A stretch of DNA of 64,000 nt from Patulibacter sp. SYSU D01012 (GCF_017916475.1 NZ_JAFMTB010000002.1:310001-374000); one strand, 5' to 3'; shown: positions 1 through 9,827, counted from the first letter of the stretch. Notes: generated by a model not told the origin, from the sequence alone. Program-made: numbers and translations.

Positions 1-2147
1 GCCGTGGCCCCCGACCGGAGATCGTGTTCGCGTCGGAGCGCATCCACGGTGAATCGTAGCTCAGGGTCTCCCCAGGCCCGCCAGCGTTCGGCGCCCTCGA
101 GCCGCGCGAGCCCGGCGAGGTGCGCGGCGTCGCTCGGCGGATCGAGCGCGACGAGGTGCGCGGTGCCGTCGAGCGACTGCGGCGAGCGGGCGACGCTCCA
201 CCAGTCCGTGAGCGCGAAGCCGCCGGTCGTGCGCGAGAGCGCGGCGGCGCGGCGCGCGGCGTCGGTGACGACGACGGTGACGGGATCGCCGCTCGCGACC
301 AGCCGGGCGATCGCCGCCGCCGCGCCGCACGTGGAGCGGTCGACGAAGGCGGCCGGGTCGAACGGCAGGTCCTCCGCGCAGGGGAACACCTCGGCGGCCT
401 CGAGCACGGCGAGGGCGGCGTCCGCCGGATCGCCGTCCAGGCGGTCGATCGGCGCGGGCTGCGGCAGCGCCAGCTCGCGGACGCGCAGGCGCGGCGTGAC
501 GGTGCCGCGGAACGCGTGCCGCTCCAGGACGTACGTGCCGACCACCGGCAGGTCCGGCTCGCCCGCCGGCGCGCAGGGCACATCGGTGCGGCCGAAGCCG
601 ACCGCGGCCACGCGCACGGCCCCGGACCGCAGCGTGAACGCGATGTGCGTGCCCTGGGCCCCGAGCGGCCGCACGCCCTCCGCGCGGCCGTGCGGCACGA
701 GCAGCACCGGCTCGGGGTTGCCCTCGCCGAACGGGCCCAGCGCCGCGAGCTCCTGCGCGAGCCCCATGCCGAGCTGCTCGCCGCCGACGACGGCGTCGAC
801 CCGCTCCACGGGACGGAGCGCCTCCTCGTCCAGGTGCTCGGCGGCGTACGCCTCGAGCGCCGCGCGGAACGCGGGCAGGCGCTCGGGGTCCAGCGCGAGC
901 CCGGCGGCGGCGCGATGGCCGCCGTGGCGCAGCAGCAGCCCCGCGCACGCGTCGAGCCCGGCGAGCAGGTCGAAGCCGGGGACGGAGCGCGCGGACCCGG
1001 TCAGCTCCTCCCCCTTGCGGCCCAGCAGCACGGCGGGCCGGCCGGTGCGCTCGACGATCCGCGACGCCACGATGCCGACGACGCCCGGGTGCCAGTCGTC
1101 GCCGGCGAGCACGTACGCCGGGCGCTCCCCCTGGGCCCGGACCTGCGCCTCGGCGTCGTCGAGGATGCGCCGCTCGACCTCGCGCCGGTCCAGGTTGGCG
1201 CGGTCCAGCCGGTCCGCGAGCCGCCGCGCCTCGTCCGGGTCGCCGCTGAGGAAGAGCGACACGCCGACGTCCGCGTGACCGATCCGCCCGGCGGCGTTCA
1301 CGCGCGGGGCCAGGCGGAAGGCGACCGCGGTGGCGTCGACGTCCTCGGGGGGCGTCGCGGCCACGTCGAGCAGTGCGCGCAGGCCGGGGCGCCGCGAGTC
1401 GGCGATCGCGCGCAGGCCCTGGCGGACGATCCAGCGGTTCTCGCCGGTCAGCGGCACGACGTCGGCGACCGTCGCGAGCGCCACGACGTCGAGGTCGACG
1501 TCCGCCCCCGCCGGGTCGTGGCCGGCGGCGCGCAGCACGGCCCCGGACAGCCGCCAGGCGACGGCGGCGCCGCACAGCTGCGGGCACGGGTAGCGGCCGT
1601 CGCCCGGGTGGACGATCGGCGCGTCGGGCAGGACGCCGTCCGCGCGCGGCCGGTGGTGGTCGGTGATGACGAGGTCCAGACCCAGCTCGCGCGCCAGCGC
1701 GGCCTCGTCGACGGACGTGATGCCGCAGTCCACGGTGATGACGAGCCCCGCGCCCTCCGCGGCCAGGCGGCGGACCGTGTGCGCGCCCAGGCCGTAGCCG
1801 TCGTCGACGCGGTGCGGCAGGAACCAGGAGACGTCGCCGCCGACCTGGCGCAGGCCGCGGACGAGGGTCGCGGTCGCGCAGACCCCGTCGCAGTCGTAGT
1901 CCCCGTGGACGACGATCCGCGACCCGCGGCGCACGTGGCCCATCACGACCTCCGCCGCCTCGGCGAGGCCGGCGAAGGCGTCGAGCGGGTGGTGCTCGTC
2001 GGCGGCGAGGAAGCGGCGCGCCGCGGCGGGCTCGTCGTACCCGCGCCGGACGAGCACCTCGGCGACGACCTCGCCGACGCCGAGCTCGTCGCGCAGCGCG
2101 GCGACCGCGGCCGCCGGCGCCGGGGGGATGTCGAAGCGCACCGTCAC
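1..2147 (-). CDS. recJ: Single-stranded-DNA-specific exonuclease RecJ (3' end beyond window)
   Basis: RecJ degrades single-stranded DNA 5' to 3' in RecF-pathway recombination and mismatch repair. The frame reads through the left edge, so about 715 codons are visible and the C-terminus is missing. Visible motifs are the DHH-domain HGDYDCDGVCAT near residue 75 and the DHH signature (TDHHRP) near residue 150, then the DHHA1-type LRHGGHRAAAGL near residue 410. It is already longer than a typical 550-600 residue RecJ, so a C-terminal extension is present; its function is not evident. Two GTG codons (2147 and 2141) follow the purine run GGAGGGGG; the second has the more usual spacing. It is transcribed away from the secDF side of the repair cluster. 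Confidence 0.93.
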   Translation of the reverse strand, partial: MTVRFDIPPAPAAAVAALRDELGVGEVVAEVLVRRGYDEPAAARRFLAADEHHPLDAFAGLAEAAEVVMGHVRRGSRIVVHGDYDCDGVCATATLVRGLRQVGGDVSWFLPHRVDDGYGLGAHTVRRLAAEGAGLVITVDCGITSVDEAALARELGLDLVITDHHRPRADGVLPDAPIVHPGDGRYPCPQLCGAAVAWRLSGAVLRAAGHDPAGADVDLDVVALATVADVVPLTGENRWIVRQGLRAIADSRRPGLRALLDVAATPPEDVDATAVAFRLAPRVNAAGRIGHADVGVSLFLSGDPDEARRLADRLDRANLDRREVERRILDDAEAQVRAQGERPAYVLAGDDWHPGVVGIVASRIVERTGRPAVLLGRKGEELTGSARSVPGFDLLAGLDACAGLLLRHGGHRAAAGLALDPERLPAFRAALEAYAAEHLDEEALRPVERVDAVVGGEQLGMGLAQELAALGPFGEGNPEPVLLVPHGRAEGVRPLGAQGTHIAFTLRSGAVRVAAVGFGRTDVPCAPAGEPDLPVVGTYVLERHAFRGTVTPRLRVRELALPQPAPIDRLDGDPADAALAVLEAAEVFPCAEDLPFDPAAFVDRSTCGAAAAIARLVASGDPVTVVVTDAARRAAALSRTTGGFALTDWWSVARSPQSLDGTAHLVALDPPSDAAHLAGLARLEGAERWRAWGDPELRFTVDALRREHDLRSGAT

Positions 2148-2203
2148 CCCCTCCAGGCTAGGGCCCGGCGCGGACGGGAGCGTCGTCCGCCCGCGCGGTC
2201 GGC

Positions 2204-2482
2204 CTAGGCCTGGGCCTGCTCCGCCGCGCTCTCGCGGCGCGCGCCGACGACCCACAGGATCGCGAGCGCCACGAGGGTGCCGGGGACGCCGAGCAGCACG
2301 GTGACGACGTCCGTGCCGTCGCGCGAGGGCAGGTCGAAGCCGGACAGGATCAGGCCGCCGACGACGCCGCCGACGATCGCGGTGACGAAGGCCCCGACGA
2401 TGCCGCCGAGGAAGCGGTCGGGGACGAAGACGGTGAAGTGCCAGATCGCGAGCGCGATGAGCACCCAGACGAGGATCGCCAT
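2204..2482 (-). CDS. Small membrane protein, GlsB/YeaQ/YmgE-like
   Basis: A 92-residue hydrophobic protein with three predicted membrane segments: a helix near residues 2-20, a glycine-rich segment GGIVGAFVTAIVGGVVGGLIL near 26-46, and a third near 60-80. The glycine-rich middle resembles the transglycosylase-associated GlsB/YeaQ/YmgE family, whose molecular role is poorly defined and often stress-linked. It sits between secDF and recJ on the same strand, 50 bases after secDF, so it may ride on that transcript. Family assignment is by pattern only. Confidence 0.7.
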   Translation of the reverse strand: MAILVWVLIALAIWHFTVFVPDRFLGGIVGAFVTAIVGGVVGGLILSGFDLPSRDGTDVVTVLLGVPGTLVALAILWVVGARRESAAEQAQA

Positions 2483-2533
2483 GGTTCTAGACCTCCGTGG
2501 TGCCGCCGGGGGCGGTCGTCGTGGTGCGGGCGC

Positions 2534-5488
2534 TCATCGCTTCTTCCCGCGGTTGGCGCGGCGCTGGGCGCGGTTGAGGCCCTCGTCCTGGAACCCGACC
2601 TCCTCGGGCGACAGATCCGCCGCCCGCTGGACGGGCGTGCCGGGCTGAGGGCCGGCCGGCGTGCCGCCCCCGCCCCCGCCGGACTCGATGCCCAGCTCCT
2701 GCACCATCTCCTGGAACTCGCGCTCGCTGACGGGCTGACCCGCGACGTCGGGCTCGGTGACGCGGCGGGCGGGACCCTTGGCGCGCTCGGGCTCGACCTC
2801 CTTCGTCCCCTTCTCGGGGTAGGCGGGGACCGTGCCGCCGTTCGCCGCCTGCAGGCGCCGGCGGCGGGCGGCGAAGATCGGCGCGCGCTCCATCCACTCC
2901 GTCAGGACCGGTGCGGCGATGAACACCGAGGAGTAGGCGCCCGAGATCGTGCCGATGAGCATCGCGAGGGCGAAGTCCTTCAGCGTCTCGCCGCCGAACA
3001 GCAGCAGCGCCAGCGTCGGCAGGCCCGTCGAGAACGAGGTCACGAGCGAGCGGCCGAGGACCTCGCTCATCGAGCGGTTGACGATCTGCGAGAACGCCGC
3101 GGACGGGAGCCGCTTGAGGTTCTCGCGCACGCGGTCGAACACGATGATCGTGTCGTACAGCGAGTAGCCGATGATGGTCAGCAGCGCCGCGACGGTGGAG
3201 GCGGTGACCTCGGCGCCGGTCAGCGCGTAGATGCCGGCGGTGATCAGCAGGTCGTGCACGACCGCGATCAGGATCGGGATCGTGTAGCGCAGGCCGAAGC
3301 GGAACCAGATCACGAAGGCGATCAGGACGAACGAGCCGATGATCGCGATGACGGCGGACTTCGCGACCGTCTCGCCGAACGTCGGCCCGACGGTGTTCGT
3401 GTTCAGGTTGGCCGGGTCGACGCCGATCTCGCGCTGCAGCGCGAGCGCGACCTGCCGCTCCTTCTGGGTCGAGAGCGTCTCCGTCTCGATCTGGAAGGTC
3501 GTGCCGCTCGTCGCGCCCGTCTGGCGGTTGTCGACGGACTGGATCTGGGCGTCGCCCTCGCCGACCGACGTCAGCGCCTCGCGGACCTGCTCGACCGTCG
3601 TGCCCTGCTTGGCCGTGGCCGTGATCTGCGAGCCGGACTCGAAGTCGATGCCGAAGTTCAGGCCCTTGCCGCCGATCGCGAACGCGCCGATCGCGAGGAT
3701 CACGCCGGACGCCGCGAAGAACCAGCGGGACGCGCCGACGAAGTCGAAGCGGTGCCAGATCGGCTTGCGGCTGCGCGCGCCGAGCGCCGCCGGGTGCGAG
3801 ATCAGCGGCGAGCGCGAGGACAGGCCCAGGATCGCCTGGGTCAGCAGCACCGCCGTGAACATCGAGATCAGGACGCCGACGCCGAGGTTGAGCGCGAAGC
3901 CCTTCACGCCGGCGGTGGCGACGAGGAAGAGGATGAACGCGACGAGGAACGTGATCGCGTTGCCGTCGATGATCGCCGACAGGCCCTTGCGGTAGCCGTC
4001 CTTGATCGCGCGCTGCACGGACCGCCCCGCTTGGAGCTCGTCCTTCACGCGCTCGAAGATGACGATGTTCGCGTCGGCCGCGACGGCGATCGTCAGGATC
4101 AGGCCCGCGATGCCCGGCAGCGTCAGGACGATCGGGATGAGCTTGACGATCGCGAGGAAGAAGACCGTGTAGACGCCCAGGCCGACGACGGCGATCAGGC
4201 CCAGCACGCGATAGAAGGCGAGCAGGAAGACGGCGACGATGCCGAAGCCGATGATGCCGGCCTTCAGGCCCTGGTCGAGCGCCTCGGCGCCCAGCGTCGC
4301 GGACACCTGCTGCTGCGAGATGATGTCGAGCTTCAGCGGGAGCGAGCCGGACTTGAGCAGGTCGGCGAGCTGCTTGGCCTGCTGGAAGGTGAAGCCGCCC
4401 GAGATCTCGGAGCCGTTGCCGCCCGAGATGCCCTCGGGGTACTCCTGGAAGTTGATCGTCGGCGACGAGATGACCTGGTCGTCCAGGACGATCGCGAAGT
4501 GGTTGGAGCAGCGCCGCGCCCGTTCGCCCTGCGTCTCGCCCGCCGCCGGGATGCAGTTCTCGGCGCCGCGCTGGGCGATCGTGCGGGTGACGTCCTTCCA
4601 GACGTCCTTGCCGCGCGAGGTGAAGTCGAAGACGACGTTGGGCTGGTTCGCCTGGCCGGGCTGCGAGGAGACGCTCTGCGCCGGGTTCTTCACGTCGTCG
4701 CCGGTGAGCGCCGGACGGTCGCGCAGGACGAACCACTTGTCGCCGGCCGGGATCGTCTCGCCGGACGCGTTGACGTCGTTCGGGGCCTGGACGACGCGGT
4801 AGCCCTCCGGGACCTTCACGAAGCGCTTGCCGGCGAGCGGCCGCTTCGTCTTCGGGTCGAGGAACTTCGCGAGGGTGCGGTCGTCCTGCAGGTCCTTGAT
4901 CGACGACTCCGGGCCGTCGGTGTTGAGGACCTTCTTCGCCTTGTCGTCGACGAGGTAGTACTGGTCGCCGAGGACCGGGGCCGGCTTGCCGCCGGCCTGC
5001 CGCTGGAGCTTGGAGGCGCGCTCGACCGCGTCGTACTCCGACAGCGCGGCGGGGCTCGTCTTGTCGGCGGCGAACTGCCCGCCCGTGACGTTCTGGTCGG
5101 CCGGGTCGATGCGGCCGCCGGGGCCGACGACGTTCGCCTCCCAGTCGTAGAAGGCCATCTGGGCGGTGGTACCGACGCGCTCCCGGGCCTCCTCGGGGTT
5201 GGTGATCGACGGCAGCGAGACGACGATCTGGTTGTCGCCCGAGCGCTGGATCTCGGCCTCGCCCACGCCGTAGCGGTTGACGCGGTCCTGCATGACGTCG
5301 ATCGTCCGCTGGATCGAGTCGTCCGTCAGCGGCTCGCCCCGCGTCGGGCTGACTTGGTAGACGAGCTGGACGCCGCCCTGGAGGTCCAGGCCCTTCTGCG
5401 TCGGCTTCGAGACGAGCACCCACACGGACGCCGCGACCAGCAGGGCGACGAAGAGCAGGATGAAGACGTTGCGGCGGCGGTCGGACAT
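2534..5488 (-). CDS. secDF: Protein translocase SecDF, fused single polypeptide
   Basis: Membrane component of the Sec system that uses the proton gradient to help pull secreted proteins across the membrane. Residues 1-560 are SecD: first membrane helix at about 7-27, conserved DLQGGVQLVYQV near 38, a long periplasmic domain, then five helices. Residues 575-880 are SecF: helix, NFGIDFESGSQI near 620, periplasmic region, and IGYSLYDTIIVFDRVREN in the membrane domain. The last 110 residues are a charged, Gly/Pro-rich cytoplasmic tail. SecD and SecF are separate genes in most actinobacteria; here one 984-residue protein carries both. ATG at 5488 chosen over the upstream in-frame TTG because it matches the usual SecD N-terminus. 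Confidence 0.95.
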   Translation of the reverse strand: MSDRRRNVFILLFVALLVAASVWVLVSKPTQKGLDLQGGVQLVYQVSPTRGEPLTDDSIQRTIDVMQDRVNRYGVGEAEIQRSGDNQIVVSLPSITNPEEARERVGTTAQMAFYDWEANVVGPGGRIDPADQNVTGGQFAADKTSPAALSEYDAVERASKLQRQAGGKPAPVLGDQYYLVDDKAKKVLNTDGPESSIKDLQDDRTLAKFLDPKTKRPLAGKRFVKVPEGYRVVQAPNDVNASGETIPAGDKWFVLRDRPALTGDDVKNPAQSVSSQPGQANQPNVVFDFTSRGKDVWKDVTRTIAQRGAENCIPAAGETQGERARRCSNHFAIVLDDQVISSPTINFQEYPEGISGGNGSEISGGFTFQQAKQLADLLKSGSLPLKLDIISQQQVSATLGAEALDQGLKAGIIGFGIVAVFLLAFYRVLGLIAVVGLGVYTVFFLAIVKLIPIVLTLPGIAGLILTIAVAADANIVIFERVKDELQAGRSVQRAIKDGYRKGLSAIIDGNAITFLVAFILFLVATAGVKGFALNLGVGVLISMFTAVLLTQAILGLSSRSPLISHPAALGARSRKPIWHRFDFVGASRWFFAASGVILAIGAFAIGGKGLNFGIDFESGSQITATAKQGTTVEQVREALTSVGEGDAQIQSVDNRQTGATSGTTFQIETETLSTQKERQVALALQREIGVDPANLNTNTVGPTFGETVAKSAVIAIIGSFVLIAFVIWFRFGLRYTIPILIAVVHDLLITAGIYALTGAEVTASTVAALLTIIGYSLYDTIIVFDRVRENLKRLPSAAFSQIVNRSMSEVLGRSLVTSFSTGLPTLALLLFGGETLKDFALAMLIGTISGAYSSVFIAAPVLTEWMERAPIFAARRRRLQAANGGTVPAYPEKGTKEVEPERAKGPARRVTEPDVAGQPVSEREFQEMVQELGIESGGGGGGTPAGPQPGTPVQRAADLSPEEVGFQDEGLNRAQRRANRGKKR

Positions 5489-5622
5489 GCGCGACGGCAA
5501 GGGTACCCGTCGTCCGGGCGGATCGAGCCGCGCCCCTGCCCGGCCCCCGTCGACGGCGTCGACGAGCGGGCGCCGGCAGGCTTCCGCCGTAAGCCGCGCG
5601 TGAGGGCGGGCTCAGGAAGCTT

Positions 5623-6717
5623 TCAGATTCCCGGGAGCGTCAGGCCGAGGTGCGCGAAGGCCCGCTGGGTGGCGATCCGCCCGCGCGGCGTGCGCTGGAT
5701 CAGGCCCTGCTGCAGGAGGTAGGGCTCGTAGACGTCCTCGATCGTGTCGGCCTCCTCCCCCACGGCCGCCGCCAGCGTCGACAGGCCCACGGGCCCGCCG
5801 CCGAACATGCCGCAGATCGCGCCGAGGATCTCGCGGTCCAGCCGGTCGAGGCCGAGGGCGTCGACGCCCAGCAGGTCAAGCGCCTCGGCCGCCGCCGCGC
5901 CGGTGACCGTGCCGCCCGCGCGCACCTCGACGTAGTCGCGGACCCGGCGCAGCAGGCGGTTGGCCACGCGCGGCGTGCCGCGCGAGCGCACGGCGACGAG
6001 CCGCGCGCCCTCCTCCTCGACGTGCAGGCCGAGCAGCTCGGCGGAGCGGCGGACGATCGCCGCGAGCTCGTCCAGGCCGTAGGGCTCCAGGCGCTGCTGG
6101 AGCCCGAAGCGGTCGCGCAGCGGTCGCGAGAGCAGCCCGGCGCGGGTCGTGGCACCGACGAGGGTGAAGGCCGGCAGGTCGATCGTGACGACGCGGGCGC
6201 CGACGCCCTGGCCGATCGTGACCGGCAGCTGCCGGTCCTCCATCGCGGGGTAGAGCGTCTCCTCGAGCGCGCGGGGCAGCCGGTGGAGCTCGTCGACGAA
6301 GAAGATGCTGCCCGGCTCGAGCGCCGTCAGGAGCGCGGCGACGTCGGCCTTGCGCTCCAGGGACGGGCCGGCGGTCGGGACGAACGGCGCGCCCATCTCG
6401 TCGGCCAGGATGCGGGCGAGCGAGGTCTTCCCCAGGCCGGGCGGGCCGGCGAGCAGGACGTGGTCGAGCGCGTCGCCGCGGCCCTTCGCCGCCTCGACGG
6501 CGATCCGCAGCTGCTCGCGCACGTGCGTCTGGCCGACGAAGTCGTCGAACGCGCGCGGCCGGAGCGCCAGGTCCTCGCTGTCCTCCCCGCCCCACGGCTC
6601 GGGATCGGGCAGCCGGGCGCCCGCGTCGTGGGCCGGCGGCACGGCCGGGCCCTCGTCGGCGCCCGGGCTGCGGATGCCCTCGCCGAAGGGGCGCCCCAGG
6701 CGGCCCTCGTCGCTCAC
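5623..6717 (-). CDS. ruvB: Holliday junction branch migration ATPase RuvB
   Basis: AAA+ motor that drives branch migration of Holliday junctions with RuvA, before RuvC cuts. Visible: an N-terminal acidic extension of about 45 residues, DFVGQ, Walker A GPPGLGKT near residue 92, Walker B FVDELHRL, sensor/arginine-finger [18 protein letters not shown], and a C-terminal winged helix ending with [10 protein letters not shown]. 364 residues, slightly longer than the usual 335-350 because of the N-terminal extension. The GTG start overlaps the ruvA stop by four bases (GTGA), so the two are translationally coupled. Last gene of a ruvC-ruvA-ruvB operon. Confidence 0.97.
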   Translation of the reverse strand: MSDEGRLGRPFGEGIRSPGADEGPAVPPAHDAGARLPDPEPWGGEDSEDLALRPRAFDDFVGQTHVREQLRIAVEAAKGRGDALDHVLLAGPPGLGKTSLARILADEMGAPFVPTAGPSLERKADVAALLTALEPGSIFFVDELHRLPRALEETLYPAMEDRQLPVTIGQGVGARVVTIDLPAFTLVGATTRAGLLSRPLRDRFGLQQRLEPYGLDELAAIVRRSAELLGLHVEEEGARLVAVRSRGTPRVANRLLRRVRDYVEVRAGGTVTGAAAAEALDLLGVDALGLDRLDREILGAICGMFGGGPVGLSTLAAAVGEEADTIEDVYEPYLLQQGLIQRTPRGRIATQRAFAHLGLTLPGI

Positions 6718-7313
6718 CGGCGCGACCTCCGCAACGCGTCGGCGATGATCGCCGCCGCCGTGTCGCCGTGGGCGACCGCGAGGAGCGCCTCGACCTCGTC
6801 GGGCGCCAGGCCCAGGCCGAGCAGGCCGTCGCGCGCTTCGTCGACCGCGGTGACCGCCACGGCGGTGCGGGCGGCGGCGCCCGTCCCGGTCGCCCCGAGC
6901 GACGCGTGGCCGGAGAGCTTCTCCTGCAGCTCCGAGACGATGCGCTCCGCCGTCCGCTTGCCGACGCCCGGCACCTGCTGCAGGCGCTTGGCGTCGCCGC
7001 GGGCGATGCTCGTCGCGACGTCGTCGGGCGGCCCGGACGAGAGCACGGCGAGCGCGAGCTTCGGCCCGACGGCCTGCACGGACAGCAGCAGGTGGAAGAG
7101 GTCGCGCTCGGGCTCGGAGCCGAAGCCGAAGAGCGTCATCGCGTCCTCGCGCACCGACAGGTGGCAGCGCAGCGTGACCTCGTCGCCCGCCGGCGGCAGC
7201 GCCGCGAGCGTCGTCCCGGAGCAGAACAGCTGGTAGCCGACCCCGCCGGGCGTGAGGAGGACGACGGAGTCGGCGCGGCGCTCGTGGACCGCGCCGCGCA
7301 GGAGCGCGATCAC
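6714..7313 (-). CDS. ruvA: Holliday junction DNA-binding protein RuvA
   Basis: Tetrameric scaffold that binds four-way junctions and loads RuvB. The start is GTG at 7313 (reads M-I-A-L-L-R-G), whose GTGA overlaps the ruvC stop; a longer open frame upstream lies inside ruvC and is spurious. 199 residues, the normal RuvA size. It has the N-terminal OB fold, the helix-hairpin-helix pair ([16 protein letters not shown] and [16 protein letters not shown]), and the C-terminal RuvB-interacting domain ([15 protein letters not shown]). Confidence 0.97.
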   Translation of the reverse strand: MIALLRGAVHERRADSVVLLTPGGVGYQLFCSGTTLAALPPAGDEVTLRCHLSVREDAMTLFGFGSEPERDLFHLLLSVQAVGPKLALAVLSSGPPDDVATSIARGDAKRLQQVPGVGKRTAERIVSELQEKLSGHASLGATGTGAAARTAVAVTAVDEARDGLLGLGLAPDEVEALLAVAHGDTAAAIIADALRRSRR

Positions 7314-7804
7314 GCGGGCAGCGCCGACCGCAGCGGCGCGTGGTTGGCGTGGCAGATCGCCGCGGCGAGGGCGTCGGCCGCGTGATCGGGCCGGGGCGGC
7401 TCCGCGAGCCGCAGGAGGGTCTGGACCATGCGCTGCACCTGGGCCTTGTCGGCGCCGCCGCTCCCGCACACGGCGCCCTTGATCTGCTGCGGGGTGTAGT
7501 CCAGGCAGACGACGCCGCGCTGGGCCGCCGCGAGGAGCACGACCCCGCGGGCCTGTCCGACGACGAGCGCGCTCGACGTGTTGCGTCCGAAGTACAGGGA
7601 CTCCATCGCCAGGGCCTCGGGGCGGAAGTGGTCGAGCAGGTCGCCGACGACGCCGTGGATGTGGCGCAGCCGCGCGGCCAGCTCCTCGCCCGCGGCCGTC
7701 GTGATGACGCCGCCGTCGAGGGCCACCATGCCGCCGCGGCGCCGCTGGACGACGCCGAAGCCGGTGTTGGCCAGGCCGGGATCGATGCCGAGGACGGTCA
7801 CCAC
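7310..7804 (-). CDS. ruvC: Crossover junction endodeoxyribonuclease RuvC
   Basis: Resolvase that nicks Holliday junctions symmetrically. 164 residues with the RNase H-like catalytic acids in [12 protein letters not shown] (Asp7), [13 protein letters not shown] (Glu) and the C-terminal [13 protein letters not shown] (two Asp). First gene of the ruvCAB operon. Upstream is an SOS-type palindrome (7840-7853) and a GAGAAT hexamer six bases before the GTG start, so initiation may be leaderless. Confidence 0.97.
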   Translation of the reverse strand: MVTVLGIDPGLANTGFGVVQRRRGGMVALDGGVITTAAGEELAARLRHIHGVVGDLLDHFRPEALAMESLYFGRNTSSALVVGQARGVVLLAAAQRGVVCLDYTPQQIKGAVCGSGGADKAQVQRMVQTLLRLAEPPRPDHAADALAAAICHANHAPLRSALPA

Positions 7805-7839
7805 GCGCTCATTCTCCGTGGACCGCCGGACGCCTTCCC

Positions 7840-7853
7840 CGAACGCACGTTCC
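7840..7853 (-). promoter_or_regulatory. LexA/SOS box-like palindrome upstream of ruvCAB
   Basis: On the plus strand this reads CGAACGCACGTTCC; the actinobacterial LexA consensus core is CGAAC-N4-GTTCG, so nine of ten conserved positions match. It lies 36 bases upstream of the ruvC start, next to the region where a -35 element would be. ruvCAB is a classical SOS target, so repression by LexA is a reasonable inference. Confidence 0.6.
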
Positions 7854-7931
7854 CGTCGGACGTCGGACGGACGGACGACCCGGGCGAGCGGGGTCGGACG
7901 CCGCGGGCGGCGCCCGACGGGGCGGGACGAC

Positions 7932-8681
7932 TCAGCCGAAGACCCGCTCGAGGACCTCGTCCTCGACCTCGAAGTTCGCGTGGACCTCGGAGACGTCGTC
8001 GTTGTCGTCGAGCGCGTCCATGAGCTTCGCGAGCTTCGTGGCGCCCTCCTCGTCCAGCGCGGTGCGGACGGTCGGGCGGTACGCGACCTCGGCGCTCTCG
8101 TACGCGATCCCGGCCTCGTCGAGCGCGGCGCGGACGGCGGTGAGGGCCGCGGGCTCGGTGATGATCTCGAAGGTGCCCTCGTCCTCCTCGATGTCGTCGG
8201 CGCCGGCCTCGATGGCGACCATGAGCGAGTCCTCGTCGTGCTTCTCGCTGTCGACGACGACCACGCCCTTCTTGTCGAAGAGGTAGGCGACGGAGCCGGG
8301 CTCGCCCAGGCTGCCCCCGTGCTTGGAGAACATGTGCCGCACCTCGGACCCGGTGCGGTTGCGGTTGTCGGTCAGGGCCTCGACGAGCAGCGCGACGCCG
8401 CCGGGGCCGTAGCCCTCGTACATCACCGTCTCGAAGTTCGCGGCGTCCGCACCGGCGCCCGTGCCCTTGTCGATGGCGCGCTGGATGTTGTCCTTCGGCA
8501 TGGACGCGTCCTTGGCCTTCTGGACGGCCAGCGCGAGGGCGGCGTTGCCGGCGATGTCGCCGCCGCCCTCCTTGGCGGCGACGGTGATGTGGCGCGCGAG
8601 CTTCGTGAAGAGCTTGCCGCGCCGGGCGTCGACGATCGCCTTCTTGTGCTTGATCCCTGCCCATTTGCTGTGCCCGGCCAT
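7932..8681 (-). CDS. yebC: YebC/TACO1 family protein
   Basis: A YebC family member of 249 residues, beginning MAGHSKWAGIKHKKA, with PKDNIQRAI near residue 80 and the acidic C-terminal region typical of the family. YebC proteins were annotated as DNA-binding regulators; recent work links them to translation of stalling-prone sequences such as proline runs. The gene lies upstream of ruvC on the same strand, the common yebC-ruvC-ruvA-ruvB order. A TACCCT hexamer ends six bases before the ATG, with no Shine-Dalgarno sequence, so a leaderless mRNA is likely. Confidence 0.95.
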   Translation of the reverse strand: MAGHSKWAGIKHKKAIVDARRGKLFTKLARHITVAAKEGGGDIAGNAALALAVQKAKDASMPKDNIQRAIDKGTGAGADAANFETVMYEGYGPGGVALLVEALTDNRNRTGSEVRHMFSKHGGSLGEPGSVAYLFDKKGVVVVDSEKHDEDSLMVAIEAGADDIEEDEGTFEIITEPAALTAVRAALDEAGIAYESAEVAYRPTVRTALDEEGATKLAKLMDALDDNDDVSEVHANFEVEDEVLERVFG

Positions 8682-8687
8682 GCGCGC

Positions 8688-8693
8688 AGGGTA
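8688..8693 (-). promoter_or_regulatory. -10 element of a probable leaderless yebC promoter
   Basis: TACCCT (TANNNT type) on the minus strand with six bases to the yebC ATG, placing the transcription start at or next to the initiation codon. Confidence 0.5.
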
Positions 8694-8759
8694 TCGAGCC
8701 GCCGCCCGCCCCCGGGGGGACGCTCGCGGCCGCCGCGGCCGCTCCCGCGCCCGCCGCGG

Positions 8760-9773
8760 TCAGACGGCGACGGCGTCGGGGTGCGCGCGGTACCAGGCGA
8801 GGGTGCGTCCGATGCCCTCCTCGAGCCCGACGCGCGGCGCCCAGCCCGTCGCCGTCCGGAGCTTCGTCGAGTCGACGTACTGGCGGTCGATCTCGCCCGA
8901 CGGGACGCCCGCGCCGCGCACGTCGGGCGGCAGGTCGACGCCGGCCACGCGCAGGACCGTGCCGATGACCTCGCGGACGCTGTGGGGGGCGTCGCCGCCG
9001 GCGTTGAACGCCTCGCCGCGCGCCACCGGGGCGCCGGGGCGGCCCGCATCGGCGTCGAGCGCGTCGCAGATGGCCAGGTACGCGTCCGCCGCGTCCTCGG
9101 CGTAGAGGAAGTCGCGCTCGGGCGAGCCGTCCGAGCGGATCACGGGCGCCCGCCCGCGCAGGACCGCCGCCACCGCCTCGGGCAGCAGCCGCGAGCGGTT
9201 GAGGTCGCCGCCGCCGTAGACGTTCGCCAGCCGGGTGACCGCGACGGGCATCCCGTAGGTCGACCAGTAGGACCGGGCGATGAGGTCGGTGCACGCCTTC
9301 GAGACGTCGTACGGGAACGTCGGCCGCAGCGGCATGTCCTCGCGGTAGGGCAGCGCGGGCTGGGCGCCGTACGCCTTGTCCGAGGCGGCCACGACGACCC
9401 GCTCGACGCCCTGGGCGCGGCACGCCTCCATCAGCATCCAGGTGCCCCGGACGTTCGTCTCGAAGGTGCCCAGCGGCGACCGGTTGGCGACCCCGACGAT
9501 GGTCTGCGCGGCGAGGTGCAGGACGGTGTCGCACTCGTGCTCGCCGATCGCGCGCTCGAGCAGCCCGGGCGCCGTCAGGTCGCCCTCGACCACGGCGCAG
9601 CGGTCCTCGAGCCCGTCGAGCGTCAGCATGGACGCGCGGACGCGGTCACGACGCAGGACGGTGACGGCGGCGCCCCGGTCCAGCAGCGCCCGCACGAGCC
9701 ACGCCCCCAGCATCCCGTAGGCGCCGGTGACGAACACCGAGCGGCCCCGCATCCCCTCCCCGAAGACGGTCAT
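8760..9773 (-). CDS. NAD-dependent sugar-nucleotide dehydratase (CDP-glucose 4,6-dehydratase-like)
   Basis: Extended short-chain dehydrogenase, 337 residues: nucleotide-binding GAYGMLGAWLVRALL near residue 17, DTVLHLAAQ near 80, catalytic YxxxK as YDVSK near 170, and VTRLANVYGGGD typical of CDP-glucose or GDP-mannose 4,6-dehydratases. The next gene downstream in the transcript order is upstream on the map: the cytidylyltransferase at 9828-10577 is transcribed first, 54 bases earlier, so together they probably make CDP-4-keto-6-deoxyglucose for a cell-surface sugar. GGGAGGA lies about 10 bases before the chosen ATG. The exact substrate is inferred from the neighbour. Confidence 0.82.
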   Translation of the reverse strand: MTVFGEGMRGRSVFVTGAYGMLGAWLVRALLDRGAAVTVLRRDRVRASMLTLDGLEDRCAVVEGDLTAPGLLERAIGEHECDTVLHLAAQTIVGVANRSPLGTFETNVRGTWMLMEACRAQGVERVVVAASDKAYGAQPALPYREDMPLRPTFPYDVSKACTDLIARSYWSTYGMPVAVTRLANVYGGGDLNRSRLLPEAVAAVLRGRAPVIRSDGSPERDFLYAEDAADAYLAICDALDADAGRPGAPVARGEAFNAGGDAPHSVREVIGTVLRVAGVDLPPDVRGAGVPSGEIDRQYVDSTKLRTATGWAPRVGLEEGIGRTLAWYRAHPDAVAV

Positions 9774-9827
9774 CGGCGCGGATCCTCCCAGACGCCCGCG
9801 GGCGGGGCCGGGCGCCGCGCGGAGCCG

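Noticed and set aside
2438-5722. Very long open frame (over 1,000 codons) on the plus strand opposite secDF
   Set aside because: Its translation is a low-complexity Arg/Ala/Asp repeat, with codon use opposite to real genes; it is the usual antisense shadow of GC-rich coding sequence. The same holds for long frames opposite dnaG, pyrG-recN, and dxs.
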